Part shown: one piece after another, positions 34,557 through 42,180 of the stretch | Layout of the letters: every line of letters begins with the position of its first letter | Position numbering within the stretch: position 1 is the stretch's first letter | NCBI RefSeq assembly: GCF_009668025.1 | Contig: NZ_WJXZ01000012.1 | Location: 1 to 64,000 of the forward strand | DNA: 64,000 nt | From: Larkinella terrae | GTDB taxonomy: Bacteria; Bacteroidota; Bacteroidia; Cytophagales; Spirosomataceae | Reading direction: 5' to 3' | Position numbers and translations under genes: made by a program | Notes under the pieces: generated by a model | What the model was told of the DNA's origin: nothing | Database searches by the model: none | The model's input: the letters and a program-made list of their open reading frames with translations, nothing else

Positions 34557-35462
34557 ATGAAAACTAAACGCAGAGCTTTTTTGCAACAGACCTCCGGCTT
34601 GCTGGGCCTGACCGGCCTGCTGAGTCTGGCCGAAAACGAAGCCCTCGCCGAAAGCCTGAAAGCCCTCCCGGCCAAAGCCAATAAACCGTATGTCGTTTTT
34701 GTTACTGGTGACCACGAATACAGCGGGGAGTTGACCCTGCCGCTGATTGCCGCCGAACTGGAAAAAAACTACGGCATGCGGACGAAAGTCCTGAAATCTG
34801 TACCCGATTACAACGGCGAAAAAGACATTCCGGGTCTGGAAGTCCTGCGCGAGGCCGATCTGGCGGTTTTTTACCTGCGCTGGCGGCTGCTTCCGCAGGA
34901 ACAACTCGATTACATCGACGCTTACCTCAAATCCGGCAAACCGGTCGTCGGTTTCCGGACTACCACCCACGCCTTCAACTACCCGGAAGGTGACCCCCGG
35001 GTCCGCTGGAATTCCTTCGGTGAATTTGCGTTCGGCAGTCCGCCGGGCTGGGGCGGAGCGGCCAAACACACGCACTACGGCCACAAGAGCACGACCGACG
35101 TCACGATTATTCCCGAAGAAGCCAAAAATCCGATTCTGACGGGCGTTGCGCCTTCGTTTCACGTGTCGTCCTGGCTGTACCGCGTCAAGCCCGATTACCC
35201 GGCCAAAGGGGCTACGCTCCTGCTAACCGGCAAATCCGTTAATCCCGACAAAGCCGACATCGAAAACCCGGTGGCCTGGACCTGGAAAAACCAGTGGGGC
35301 GGCCGCGCTTTCATGACAACGATGGGCCACCCGGAAGATTTTCAGGTCGAGTCGTTCCAGCACCTGGTCATTAACGGCATTCACTGGGCGCTGGGCAAAC
35401 CGGTTCCGAAAAAATGGAAGGGCAAAATTGACATCAACGTTCCGTACGGCCACCCGAAATGA
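34557..35462 (+). CDS. ThuA-domain protein with Tat signal
   Basis: 301-aa exported protein. The N terminus MKTKRRAFLQQTSGLLGLTG has the twin-Arg pattern RRAFLQ plus a hydrophobic stretch, so export by Tat is likely. The rest is a ThuA/glutamine-amidotransferase-like fold: YVVFVTGDHEYSGELTLPLI, LAVFYLRWRLLPQEQLDYID, GKPVVGFRTTTHAF, and the C-terminal GGRAFMTTMGHPEDF plus LVINGIHWALGKP. The catalytic Cys of amidotransferases is absent, as usual for ThuA. Members are found in sugar and glycan catabolism loci of Bacteroidota and Planctomycetes. The next gene, a large cytochrome-type protein, starts 55 bases downstream and is likely co-transcribed. Confidence 0.9.
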   Translation: MKTKRRAFLQQTSGLLGLTGLLSLAENEALAESLKALPAKANKPYVVFVTGDHEYSGELTLPLIAAELEKNYGMRTKVLKSVPDYNGEKDIPGLEVLREADLAVFYLRWRLLPQEQLDYIDAYLKSGKPVVGFRTTTHAFNYPEGDPRVRWNSFGEFAFGSPPGWGGAAKHTHYGHKSTTDVTIIPEEAKNPILTGVAPSFHVSSWLYRVKPDYPAKGATLLLTGKSVNPDKADIENPVAWTWKNQWGGRAFMTTMGHPEDFQVESFQHLVINGIHWALGKPVPKKWKGKIDINVPYGHPK

Positions 35463-35517
35463 GGGCGGTTTTTGTACGTCTGCGTGACCAACTACCTATA
35501 GCTAAACCCATTAACTA

Positions 35518-38500
35518 ATGAAGAATAAATCCCGCATATTCAGCCTCGTCGGTCTGGTGGGCGTGGCTGGATTGGCCTTTATTGCGTTCACGGCTTTCCA
35601 AACCGGCCCACCGACGCTGACGCTCCAGAAAGGTTCGCACATCATGCTGCTCGGCAACAACCTGGGGTCGCGGATGATGAATTACGACAATTTCGAAACC
35701 GAACTGCACGTCCGTTACCCGGAAAATTCGCTGCACATCCGCAACATGTGCGACGGGGGCGACACGCCCGGTTTTCGGCCCCACGCCAGCCGGAATTCGC
35801 CCTGGGCATTTCCCGGTGCCGAAAAATTCCAGACCGAATACGCCAATCCATCTCAGAGCGAAGGCCATTTTGAAACGCCTGATCAATGGCTCACCCGGCT
35901 GAAAACCGACATCATTATTGCGTTTTTTGGCTACAACGAATCGTTTCAGGGACCGGAAAAGCTGGAAAACTACAAGGCCGAACTGGATGCGTTCATCAAA
36001 TGGACACTGAGCCAGAAATACAACGGGACTTCGGCCCCGCAACTCGCCATCGTGTCGCCCATCGCGTTCGAGGATTTGTCGGGTAAAATGGATGTGCCGA
36101 ACGGCAGGAAGGAAAACGAGAACCTGGCCATGTACACCAAAGCCATGAAGGAAGTTGCCGACAAAAACAAGGTACTTTTTGTCGATGCCTTTACGCCTTC
36201 GCAGCAATGGTACGCCAGCATGGCGGGCGATCTGACCATCGATGGCTCGCAACTGAACGAAGAAGCGTACAAAAAACTGGGCCTGCTGCTGGTCGATCAG
36301 ATCTTTGGAAAAGCGCCGAAGAAAGCCGAAGCCAACCGGGCGCTGATTCACGACGCCGTGAACGAGAAAAACTGGATGTGGCACAACGACTTCAAGATTC
36401 CGAACGGCGTACACGTTTACGGTCGGCGCTACAATCCGTTCGGACCGGACAACTACCCCGCCGAAATTCAGAAAATCCGCGAAATGACCGACATCCGCGA
36501 TCAGGCGGTTTGGCTGGCGGCATCGAAAGGGCAAAAAACGGACCTCGCGGTTGCGGATAAAAAAACGTCTCCCCTACCGCCCGTCAAAACCAACTTCAAT
36601 CCGGAGAAAAACGGGAGCCTGACCTATCTCTACGGCAACGACGCGCTCGCCAAACTGAAAGTGCCGCAGGGCTACAAAATTGAACTGTTTGCGTCGGAGC
36701 AGGAATTTCCGGATCTGGCCAAACCGATGCAGATGTCGTTCGACAACAAAGGACGTCTGTGGGTGGCCTGTATGCCGAGTTACCCGCACTACAAACCGGG
36801 CGACACGAAACCGAACGATAAAATCATTATTCTGGAAGATACAAACGGCGACAACAAGGCCGACAAACAGACGGTTTTTGCCGATCACCTGCACCTGCCG
36901 CTCGGTTTTGAGATTGCCAAAGAAGGCGTTTACGTGTCGCAGGGAACCAACCTGAAGCTATTTACCGATACGAACGGCGATGAAAAAGCCGACAAGGTAG
37001 AAATCCTGCTGAGCGGTTACGACGACCACGACACCCACCACAACAGTCACGCGTTCACCGTTGATCCGTCGGGAGCTATTTATTCAGGCGAAGGGGTTTT
37101 CCTGCATACCAACGTCGAAACCTCGTATGGCCCGGTTCGGGCGACCAACGGCGGTTTTTACCGGTATACGCCCCAGCGCCACAAACTGGAGCGCACCGCC
37201 CAGCTTTCGATTCCGAACCCCTGGGGGATTGCCTTCGATGACTGGGGCCAGCCGTTTTTCGCTGAAACCTCCAGCCCGGATGTGCGCTGGATGATGCCGG
37301 GTTCGGTGTTGCCGCGCTACGGCCAGGCAACGCACAAGTCGGTGCAATTGATCGAAGAAGCGCACCGCGTTCGTCCGACGTCCGGTCTGGAATTCGTGTC
37401 GAGCCGCCATTTTCCCGACGAAATTCAGGGGGATATGCTGATTAATAACACGATCGGTTTTCTGGGAATGAAAGAACACACGCTGGTGGACGACGGAACC
37501 GGTTACAAAAGCCGCCACCGGGCGGATCTGATCGTGAGCGAAGACCGCAACTTCCGGCCCGTTGACATGGAGTTTGCGCCCGACGGTTCGCTGTACGTCA
37601 TCGACTGGCACAACATTCTGATCGGGCACATGCAGCACAACGCCCGCGATCCGCTGCGCGACCACTCCCACGGCCGGGTGTACCGGATTACGTATCCGTC
37701 GCGGCCGCTGGTCAAACCGGCGAAAATCGACGGCGCAAGCATTGAAGAACTGCTCGACAACCTGAAACTGCCCGAATACCGCACCCGCTACCGCACCCGG
37801 CGCGAACTGCGCGGGCGGGATGTGAATCAGGTTCTGACGAAACTGAACACCTGGGTCGCCAAACTCGACAAAAATGATCCGCGCTATGAACACCACGTTC
37901 TGGAAGCGTTGTGGGTAAGCTGGGGCATGGACAAAGTCGATCAGAAACTGCTGCGGCAAATGCTGAAAGCCAGGGATTACCACGCCCGGGCCGCTGCCGT
38001 TCAGGTGGTTCGGTACACGGGTCATCAGGTTCCCGATCAGGCCGATCTGCTGATGCAGGCCGTGAAAGACGACAACAGCCGGGTTCGGCTCGACGCCATC
38101 GTGGCTTCCTCCTGGATCGGACCGGAAAAAGGGCTGCCGATTCTGGCCGAAGCCGCCAAAAAACCGCTGGACGACTGGATGGTGCATGCCTACGAAACCG
38201 CCGTGGCCCACCTGAAAGGCGAGAATGTCAAACCGATGAAGGAAAAAGTGACGGCATCCACGCTGAAAGGTCCGGAACTGGCGCTCTACAACGCGGGCAA
38301 GGAAATTTACGGCAAAGAAGGCTATTGCACGACCTGCCACCAGGCCGACGGCAAGGGGCTGGCCGCTTCCGGTTTTCCGCCCCTGAACGGCACGCCCTGG
38401 GTAATCGGTAACGAAGAGCGTCTGATCAAAATCGCCCTGAAAGGCTTGCTGGGACCCATTGAAGTGGCGGGTAAAAACTACCCCGGCCAGGTACCGATGA

Positions 38501-38688
38501 CGCCCTTTGCCGGTTTGCTGAACGACAACGAACTGGCGGCCGTCCTGACCTACGTCCGGAATTCCTTCGGGAATCAGGCGTCGGCCATCACCCCGGAGCA
38601 AGTGAAGAAAGTGCGGGCCGCGACGGAAAGCAAGAAGGATTTCTATTCGCCGGATCAGTTGCTGAAAGCGCATCCGCTGGAGAAATAA
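35518..38688 (+). CDS. SGNH-hydrolase / PVC-type dehydrogenase / HEAT / cytochrome c fusion protein
   Basis: 1056-aa exported multidomain protein. An N-terminal signal or anchor covers about 5-27. Residues about 35-265 look like an SGNH/GDSL hydrolase (MLLGNNLGSRMMN, IIIAFFGYNESF, DGSQLNEEAYKKLG). Residues about 370-735 are the PVC-type membrane-bound dehydrogenase propeller (GYKIELFASEQEFPDLAKPMQM, GLEFVSSRHFPDEIQGDML, EDRNFRPVDMEFAPDGSLYVIDW). Residues about 740-900 are helical, HEAT-like. The cytochrome c domain has the heme site CTTCH at 937-941 and a likely axial Met near 994 (VPMTPF). By family, this is an electron-transferring oxidase of sugars or alcohols. The paired ThuA gene fits a sugar-modification pathway. 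Confidence 0.88.
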   Translation: MKNKSRIFSLVGLVGVAGLAFIAFTAFQTGPPTLTLQKGSHIMLLGNNLGSRMMNYDNFETELHVRYPENSLHIRNMCDGGDTPGFRPHASRNSPWAFPGAEKFQTEYANPSQSEGHFETPDQWLTRLKTDIIIAFFGYNESFQGPEKLENYKAELDAFIKWTLSQKYNGTSAPQLAIVSPIAFEDLSGKMDVPNGRKENENLAMYTKAMKEVADKNKVLFVDAFTPSQQWYASMAGDLTIDGSQLNEEAYKKLGLLLVDQIFGKAPKKAEANRALIHDAVNEKNWMWHNDFKIPNGVHVYGRRYNPFGPDNYPAEIQKIREMTDIRDQAVWLAASKGQKTDLAVADKKTSPLPPVKTNFNPEKNGSLTYLYGNDALAKLKVPQGYKIELFASEQEFPDLAKPMQMSFDNKGRLWVACMPSYPHYKPGDTKPNDKIIILEDTNGDNKADKQTVFADHLHLPLGFEIAKEGVYVSQGTNLKLFTDTNGDEKADKVEILLSGYDDHDTHHNSHAFTVDPSGAIYSGEGVFLHTNVETSYGPVRATNGGFYRYTPQRHKLERTAQLSIPNPWGIAFDDWGQPFFAETSSPDVRWMMPGSVLPRYGQATHKSVQLIEEAHRVRPTSGLEFVSSRHFPDEIQGDMLINNTIGFLGMKEHTLVDDGTGYKSRHRADLIVSEDRNFRPVDMEFAPDGSLYVIDWHNILIGHMQHNARDPLRDHSHGRVYRITYPSRPLVKPAKIDGASIEELLDNLKLPEYRTRYRTRRELRGRDVNQVLTKLNTWVAKLDKNDPRYEHHVLEALWVSWGMDKVDQKLLRQMLKARDYHARAAAVQVVRYTGHQVPDQADLLMQAVKDDNSRVRLDAIVASSWIGPEKGLPILAEAAKKPLDDWMVHAYETAVAHLKGENVKPMKEKVTASTLKGPELALYNAGKEIYGKEGYCTTCHQADGKGLAASGFPPLNGTPWVIGNEERLIKIALKGLLGPIEVAGKNYPGQVPMTPFAGLLNDNELAAVLTYVRNSFGNQASAITPEQVKKVRAATESKKDFYSPDQLLKAHPLEK

Positions 38689-38691
38689 TAT

Positions 38692-38783
38692 GTACCCACG
38701 GACTGTTAGTCCGTGAGATCCCATACATCTCAGGTCAATACCTCTAGATTGGAGGATTTCACGGACTAACAGTCCGTGGGTAT
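38692..38783. repeat. Palindrome, family B copy
   Basis: Inverted arms (about 38694-38716 and 38759-38782) contain the inner dyad CACGGACTG/TTAGTCCGTG. It is a relative of the element at 15953-16065. It lies right after the stop of the cytochrome-type gene. The rest of the 300-base gap to plsY holds only a possible promoter. Confidence 0.75.
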
Positions 38784-38878
38784 ACGATTAAAATATTGTT
38801 AAATGAATATTTTTGATGGGTTCTGTGTTATTAAACGGTAACGCAATCATTTTTTTATGTAGATTTGTCGTTCAGAAG

Positions 38879-38910
38879 TTGTCCCAACCCACCAAGAATC
38901 CCTACTTTTA
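38879..38910 (+). promoter_or_regulatory. plsY: Possible Bacteroidota-type promoter of plsY
   Basis: TTG at 38879-38881 and TACTTTTA at 38903-38910 are spaced by 21 bases, close to the -33 TTTG and -7 TAnnTTTG pattern. It would give a leader of about 75 bases. The -7 box deviates at its last base. Confidence 0.3.
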
Positions 38911-38989
38911 AGTCTCTGCGCACCTTTTTAGGTGAATTTGGTATTTAGTACTCAATGTTACTCGCACCGCCGAAGCGGTAGATTCTTGA

Positions 38990-39649
38990 ATGAACGTGTT
39001 ATTGATCATTGCAACGACATTATTGGCTTACATGCTGGGTTCCATTCCGACTGCCGTTTGGTATGGAGAAGGTTTCTTTGGATTAGATATTCGTCAATAC
39101 GGAAGTGGGAACGCGGGCGCGACCAACACGTTTCGCGTGCTGGGCAAACGGGCCGGAACGATCGTGATGCTGATCGACGTGCTGAAAGGTTATACCGCCA
39201 CGATTTTATCTTCGCTGCTGTGGTATTTCGACGTCATCGGCACCCACGAAATCCTGACGTTTAAACTGGTTTTTGGCCTTGTCGCCGTAATTGGGCACGT
39301 TTTCCCGATCTGGGCCGACTTTAAAGGTGGCAAGGGCGTTGCTTCCCTGTTGGGCATGGTTCTGGCCATTCACCCCGAAGTAGCTGCGGTTTGCATCGCT
39401 ATTTTCCTGGTTGTCGTGATTGCTTCGCAATACGTTTCGCTGGGTTCGATGATGGCCGCCTTAGCCTTTCCGGTGCTGTTGCTGCTGCGGGCTTTTGGTC
39501 AGAAAGAACATCCGCTGCTGATCGTATTCGGCGTTCTGGTTTTTCTGTTTGTGGTGTTGACGCACCAGAAAAACATCACCCGACTCCTGAATGGCGAAGA
39601 AAACCGGACGCGGCTCATCAAATTTCGGAAGAAAGAGGAAGAAGAATAA
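38990..39649 (+). CDS. plsY: Acyl-phosphate:glycerol-3-phosphate acyltransferase PlsY
   Basis: 219-aa inner-membrane enzyme that transfers an acyl group from acyl phosphate to glycerol 3-phosphate, the first step of phospholipid synthesis. The three conserved motifs are visible: LGSIPTAVWYGEGFFGLDIRQYGSGNAGATNTFRVLG at about 15-55, of which the GSGNAGATN core is diagnostic, GHVFPIWADFKGGKGVA in the middle, and the later VSLGSM segment. Five hydrophobic segments are evident. Length is normal. The start at 38990 follows a leader without other frames, and a strong terminator follows the gene at 39674-39710. Confidence 0.95.
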   Translation: MNVLLIIATTLLAYMLGSIPTAVWYGEGFFGLDIRQYGSGNAGATNTFRVLGKRAGTIVMLIDVLKGYTATILSSLLWYFDVIGTHEILTFKLVFGLVAVIGHVFPIWADFKGGKGVASLLGMVLAIHPEVAAVCIAIFLVVVIASQYVSLGSMMAALAFPVLLLLRAFGQKEHPLLIVFGVLVFLFVVLTHQKNITRLLNGEENRTRLIKFRKKEEEE

Positions 39650-39673
39650 GTTTCAAGCCATACCGATTGCATG

Positions 39674-39710
39674 ACGCCCCGAAGTGATTAACTTCGGGGC
39701 GTTATTTTTT
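39674..39710 (+). terminator. Rho-independent terminator after plsY
   Basis: Perfect 12-bp stem ACGCCCCGAAGT / ACTTCGGGGCGT with a 5-base loop, followed by TATTTTTT. Confidence 0.92.
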
Positions 39711-39752
39711 GGTAGTATTCCCTTTGTCAACCCGACAAAAACCGGTAAACCC

Positions 39753-41132
39753 ATGTTATCAACCTATTTTGCGGAACATAAAGAGCGGTTTCTGAACGAA
39801 CTCTTCGACCTTTTGCGGATTCCGTCCGTCAGCGCCGATTCCAAATTCAAACCGGACATGAGCCGGGCGGCCGAGTTTGTCAAAGAAAAACTGACGGCGG
39901 CCGGTCTGGACAAGGCCGGAATCCACGAAACACCGGGACATCCGGTCGTCTACGCCGAAAAAATCATCGACGATTCCCTGCCGACAGTATTGGTCTACGG
40001 TCACTACGACGTCCAACCCGCCGACCCTTACGAACTCTGGAATACGCCCCCGTTTGAGCCCACGATCCGCAACGAGCGCATTTACGCCCGCGGTTCCTGC
40101 GACGACAAAGGCCAGTTTTACATGCACGTCAAAGCCCTCGAAGCCATGCTGGCGACCGACGGTTTGCCCTGCAATGTGAAGGTGATGATCGAAGGCGAAG
40201 AAGAAATCGGGTCGGATCATTTGGGCAAATTTGTGGCCGAAAACCGCGAGATGCTCAAAGCCGACGTGGTGCTGATTTCCGATACCAGCATTATTGCCAA
40301 CGATGTACCGTCGATCGAAGCCGGTTTGCGCGGTCTGTCGTACGTCGAGGTGGAGGTGGTCGGTCCCAACCGCGATCTGCATTCGGGCGTGTACGGCGGT
40401 GCGGTGCAGAATCCGCTCAACGTGTTGTGTCAGTTGATTGCTTCGCTGCACGACGAGAAAGGCCGCATTACGATTCCCGGTTTTTACGATAAAGTAGAAG
40501 AATTAAGTGCCGAAGAACGGGCTGCCCTGGCCGAAGCGCCCTTCGACGAAGAAGAATACGAACGGGATTTGGGCCTGAAGGCGGTTTTCGGCGAAGAAGG
40601 CTACACCTCGCCCGAACGGGCTTCCATCCGGCCCACGCTCGACGTGAACGGAATCTGGGGCGGTTACATCGGCGAAGGCGCCAAAACCGTATTGCCCGGC
40701 AAGGCGCAGGCCAAAATCAGCATGCGGCTGGTGCCAAATCAGGACCCCGACGAGATTACGGAACTGTTTACGAAACACTTTGTCGCCATCGCTCCGCCGA
40801 CGGTTTCGGTAAAAGTTACTCCACACCACGGCGGTCAGCCCTACGTAACGCCCACGGATTCGGTCGAATTTGAAGCCGCCCGACGCGCGTTCCGCGAATC
40901 CTGGGGCAAAGACGCCATTCCGACCCGGGGCGGGGGCAGCATTCCCATCGTGGCGCTGTTTGAGAAGGAATTGGGCATTAAATCCATCCTGATGGGTTTT
41001 GGACTGGACATCGACGCCCTGCATTCGCCGAACGAAAGCTACGGCCTGTTCAATTTTTACAAGGGAATCGAAACCATTCCGTATTTCTACAAGCACTACG
41101 CCGATTTGAAAAAAACGGTCGTTGATGCCTGA
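39753..41132 (+). CDS. M20 family dipeptidase
   Basis: 459-aa cytosolic zinc dipeptidase. Metal-site blocks are TVLVYGHYDVQPADP, ARGSCDDKGQFYMHV, VMIEGEEEIGSDHLG and ISDTSI, giving the His, Asp, Glu-Glu and Asp ligands; the last His is expected in the LHSPNESY segment near the C terminus. The lid/dimerisation domain contains DLHSGVYGGAVQNPLN. There is no signal peptide. The frame is open to 39684, but those codons lie over the plsY terminator tail, so the ATG at 39753 is the sensible start. A terminator follows directly, so it is monocistronic. Confidence 0.93.
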   Translation: MLSTYFAEHKERFLNELFDLLRIPSVSADSKFKPDMSRAAEFVKEKLTAAGLDKAGIHETPGHPVVYAEKIIDDSLPTVLVYGHYDVQPADPYELWNTPPFEPTIRNERIYARGSCDDKGQFYMHVKALEAMLATDGLPCNVKVMIEGEEEIGSDHLGKFVAENREMLKADVVLISDTSIIANDVPSIEAGLRGLSYVEVEVVGPNRDLHSGVYGGAVQNPLNVLCQLIASLHDEKGRITIPGFYDKVEELSAEERAALAEAPFDEEEYERDLGLKAVFGEEGYTSPERASIRPTLDVNGIWGGYIGEGAKTVLPGKAQAKISMRLVPNQDPDEITELFTKHFVAIAPPTVSVKVTPHHGGQPYVTPTDSVEFEAARRAFRESWGKDAIPTRGGGSIPIVALFEKELGIKSILMGFGLDIDALHSPNESYGLFNFYKGIETIPYFYKHYADLKKTVVDA

Positions 41133-41154
41133 AAATAACCGCTAACGAATTCTC

Positions 41155-41184
41155 CCTCCGGCACAAAACCGGAGGCTTTTTATT
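41155..41184 (+). terminator. Rho-independent terminator after the dipeptidase gene
   Basis: Stem CCTCCGG / CCGGAGG with loop CACAAAA, followed by CTTTTTATT. It ends 5 bases before the next start codon. Confidence 0.88.
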
Positions 41185-41189
41185 GCGCG

Positions 41190-42086
41190 ATGAAGAATTT
41201 TCTACTGCCTTTTTTTGCCCTGATCGGGTCAATGGGCGCGTGGGCGCAGGGAACGCCCGACACGCTGGTAATTCGCACCGCGATGATTACCGAGCCGGAG
41301 TTTCCGCGTCGTGAATTTCTGCCGAAAGGCCACCTCTTCGAGCCCATTTTACTTGATCCCCTCGAAGCCCAAACCAGCGTCAGCGTGTTGCCAGGCTACT
41401 GGACGGAAGGTAAAAAGTACGACGGCAGCATCGTTCCGTTTACTTTTGGACTCCGAAAACCGATCATTCGCTGGTATAAATCGGCCGAGCGCAGTACCGA
41501 ACTCTCGTTCGACGTCGCTTCGTTTACGCAGTTTGAAGTCTACCACGACGATAAACTGAACAAGCAAAAGCGGCAGTTGATGAATACCGATTACCGCATC
41601 AGTTTTCTCTACAACATCAGGGTCCGGAACCACAGCTGGCGGTTGCGGTTGTATCACCTGTCGTCGCACCTCGGCGACGATTACCTGTTCCGCAATCAGA
41701 TCAATTATTACCTGCCCAATCCGGTCAATTACGAACTGGTCGATGTGACGTATAGCCACGAGAAGAACGGTTTGCGGAAATACGCGGGCATCGGCATTGG
41801 TTTGCGGAAACCGGAAGAACGCAAGCGACTGAGCGCCGAAGCCGGTTTTTATTACCGAAAACCGTCGCAGGCGTTTGCGCGGTTCGTCGGTGGAATCGAC
41901 CTGAAACTCTGGCAGCAAACCGATTTCCGGCCCGGTATCAAAGCCGGTTTGGGACTGGAACTGGGCCGCACGGCCAATAACCTGACGTTCCTGATCGAAA
42001 CCTACACCGGTTTTCGGCCCTACAGCGTCTACGAAAACCAGAAAACCCGCTGGTTGGGCATTGGCGTGTATTTCAATCCCATTTAG
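41190..42086 (+). CDS. DUF1207-like outer-membrane protein
   Basis: 298-aa exported protein with a signal peptide ending GAWAQ. The rest is strand-rich with many aromatic residues and the block WRLRLYHLSSHLGDDYLFRNQINYY (about 148-172), whose YHxSSHLGD core I associate with DUF1207 proteins. It ends with GIGVYFNPI, consistent with an outer-membrane barrel. Function is unknown. It follows the dipeptidase terminator closely but probably has its own promoter or relies on read-through. A dispersed palindrome separates it from the ABC permease fusion downstream. Confidence 0.75.
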   Translation: MKNFLLPFFALIGSMGAWAQGTPDTLVIRTAMITEPEFPRREFLPKGHLFEPILLDPLEAQTSVSVLPGYWTEGKKYDGSIVPFTFGLRKPIIRWYKSAERSTELSFDVASFTQFEVYHDDKLNKQKRQLMNTDYRISFLYNIRVRNHSWRLRLYHLSSHLGDDYLFRNQINYYLPNPVNYELVDVTYSHEKNGLRKYAGIGIGLRKPEERKRLSAEAGFYYRKPSQAFARFVGGIDLKLWQQTDFRPGIKAGLGLELGRTANNLTFLIETYTGFRPYSVYENQKTRWLGIGVYFNPI

Positions 42087-42090
42087 AGAT

Positions 42091-42166
42091 GCCCCTAAAT
42101 CCCCCGAAGGGGACTTGGAATCAGCCTAATCTGGTTGCAAAAGTCCCCTTCGGGGGATTTAGGGGC
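42091..42166. repeat. Dispersed palindrome, family A copy
   Basis: Arms 42091-42116 and 42141-42166 are perfect inverted repeats of the GCCCCTAAATCCCCCGAAGG type. It ends 14 bases before the next start codon. Confidence 0.85.
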
Positions 42167-42180
42167 AATTACCTGCAATC

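Noticed and set aside
36574-38724. Long minus-strand frame opposite the cytochrome-type gene
   Set aside because: Antisense shadow of a well-supported gene carrying a CxxCH heme motif; the reverse product has no recognisable features.
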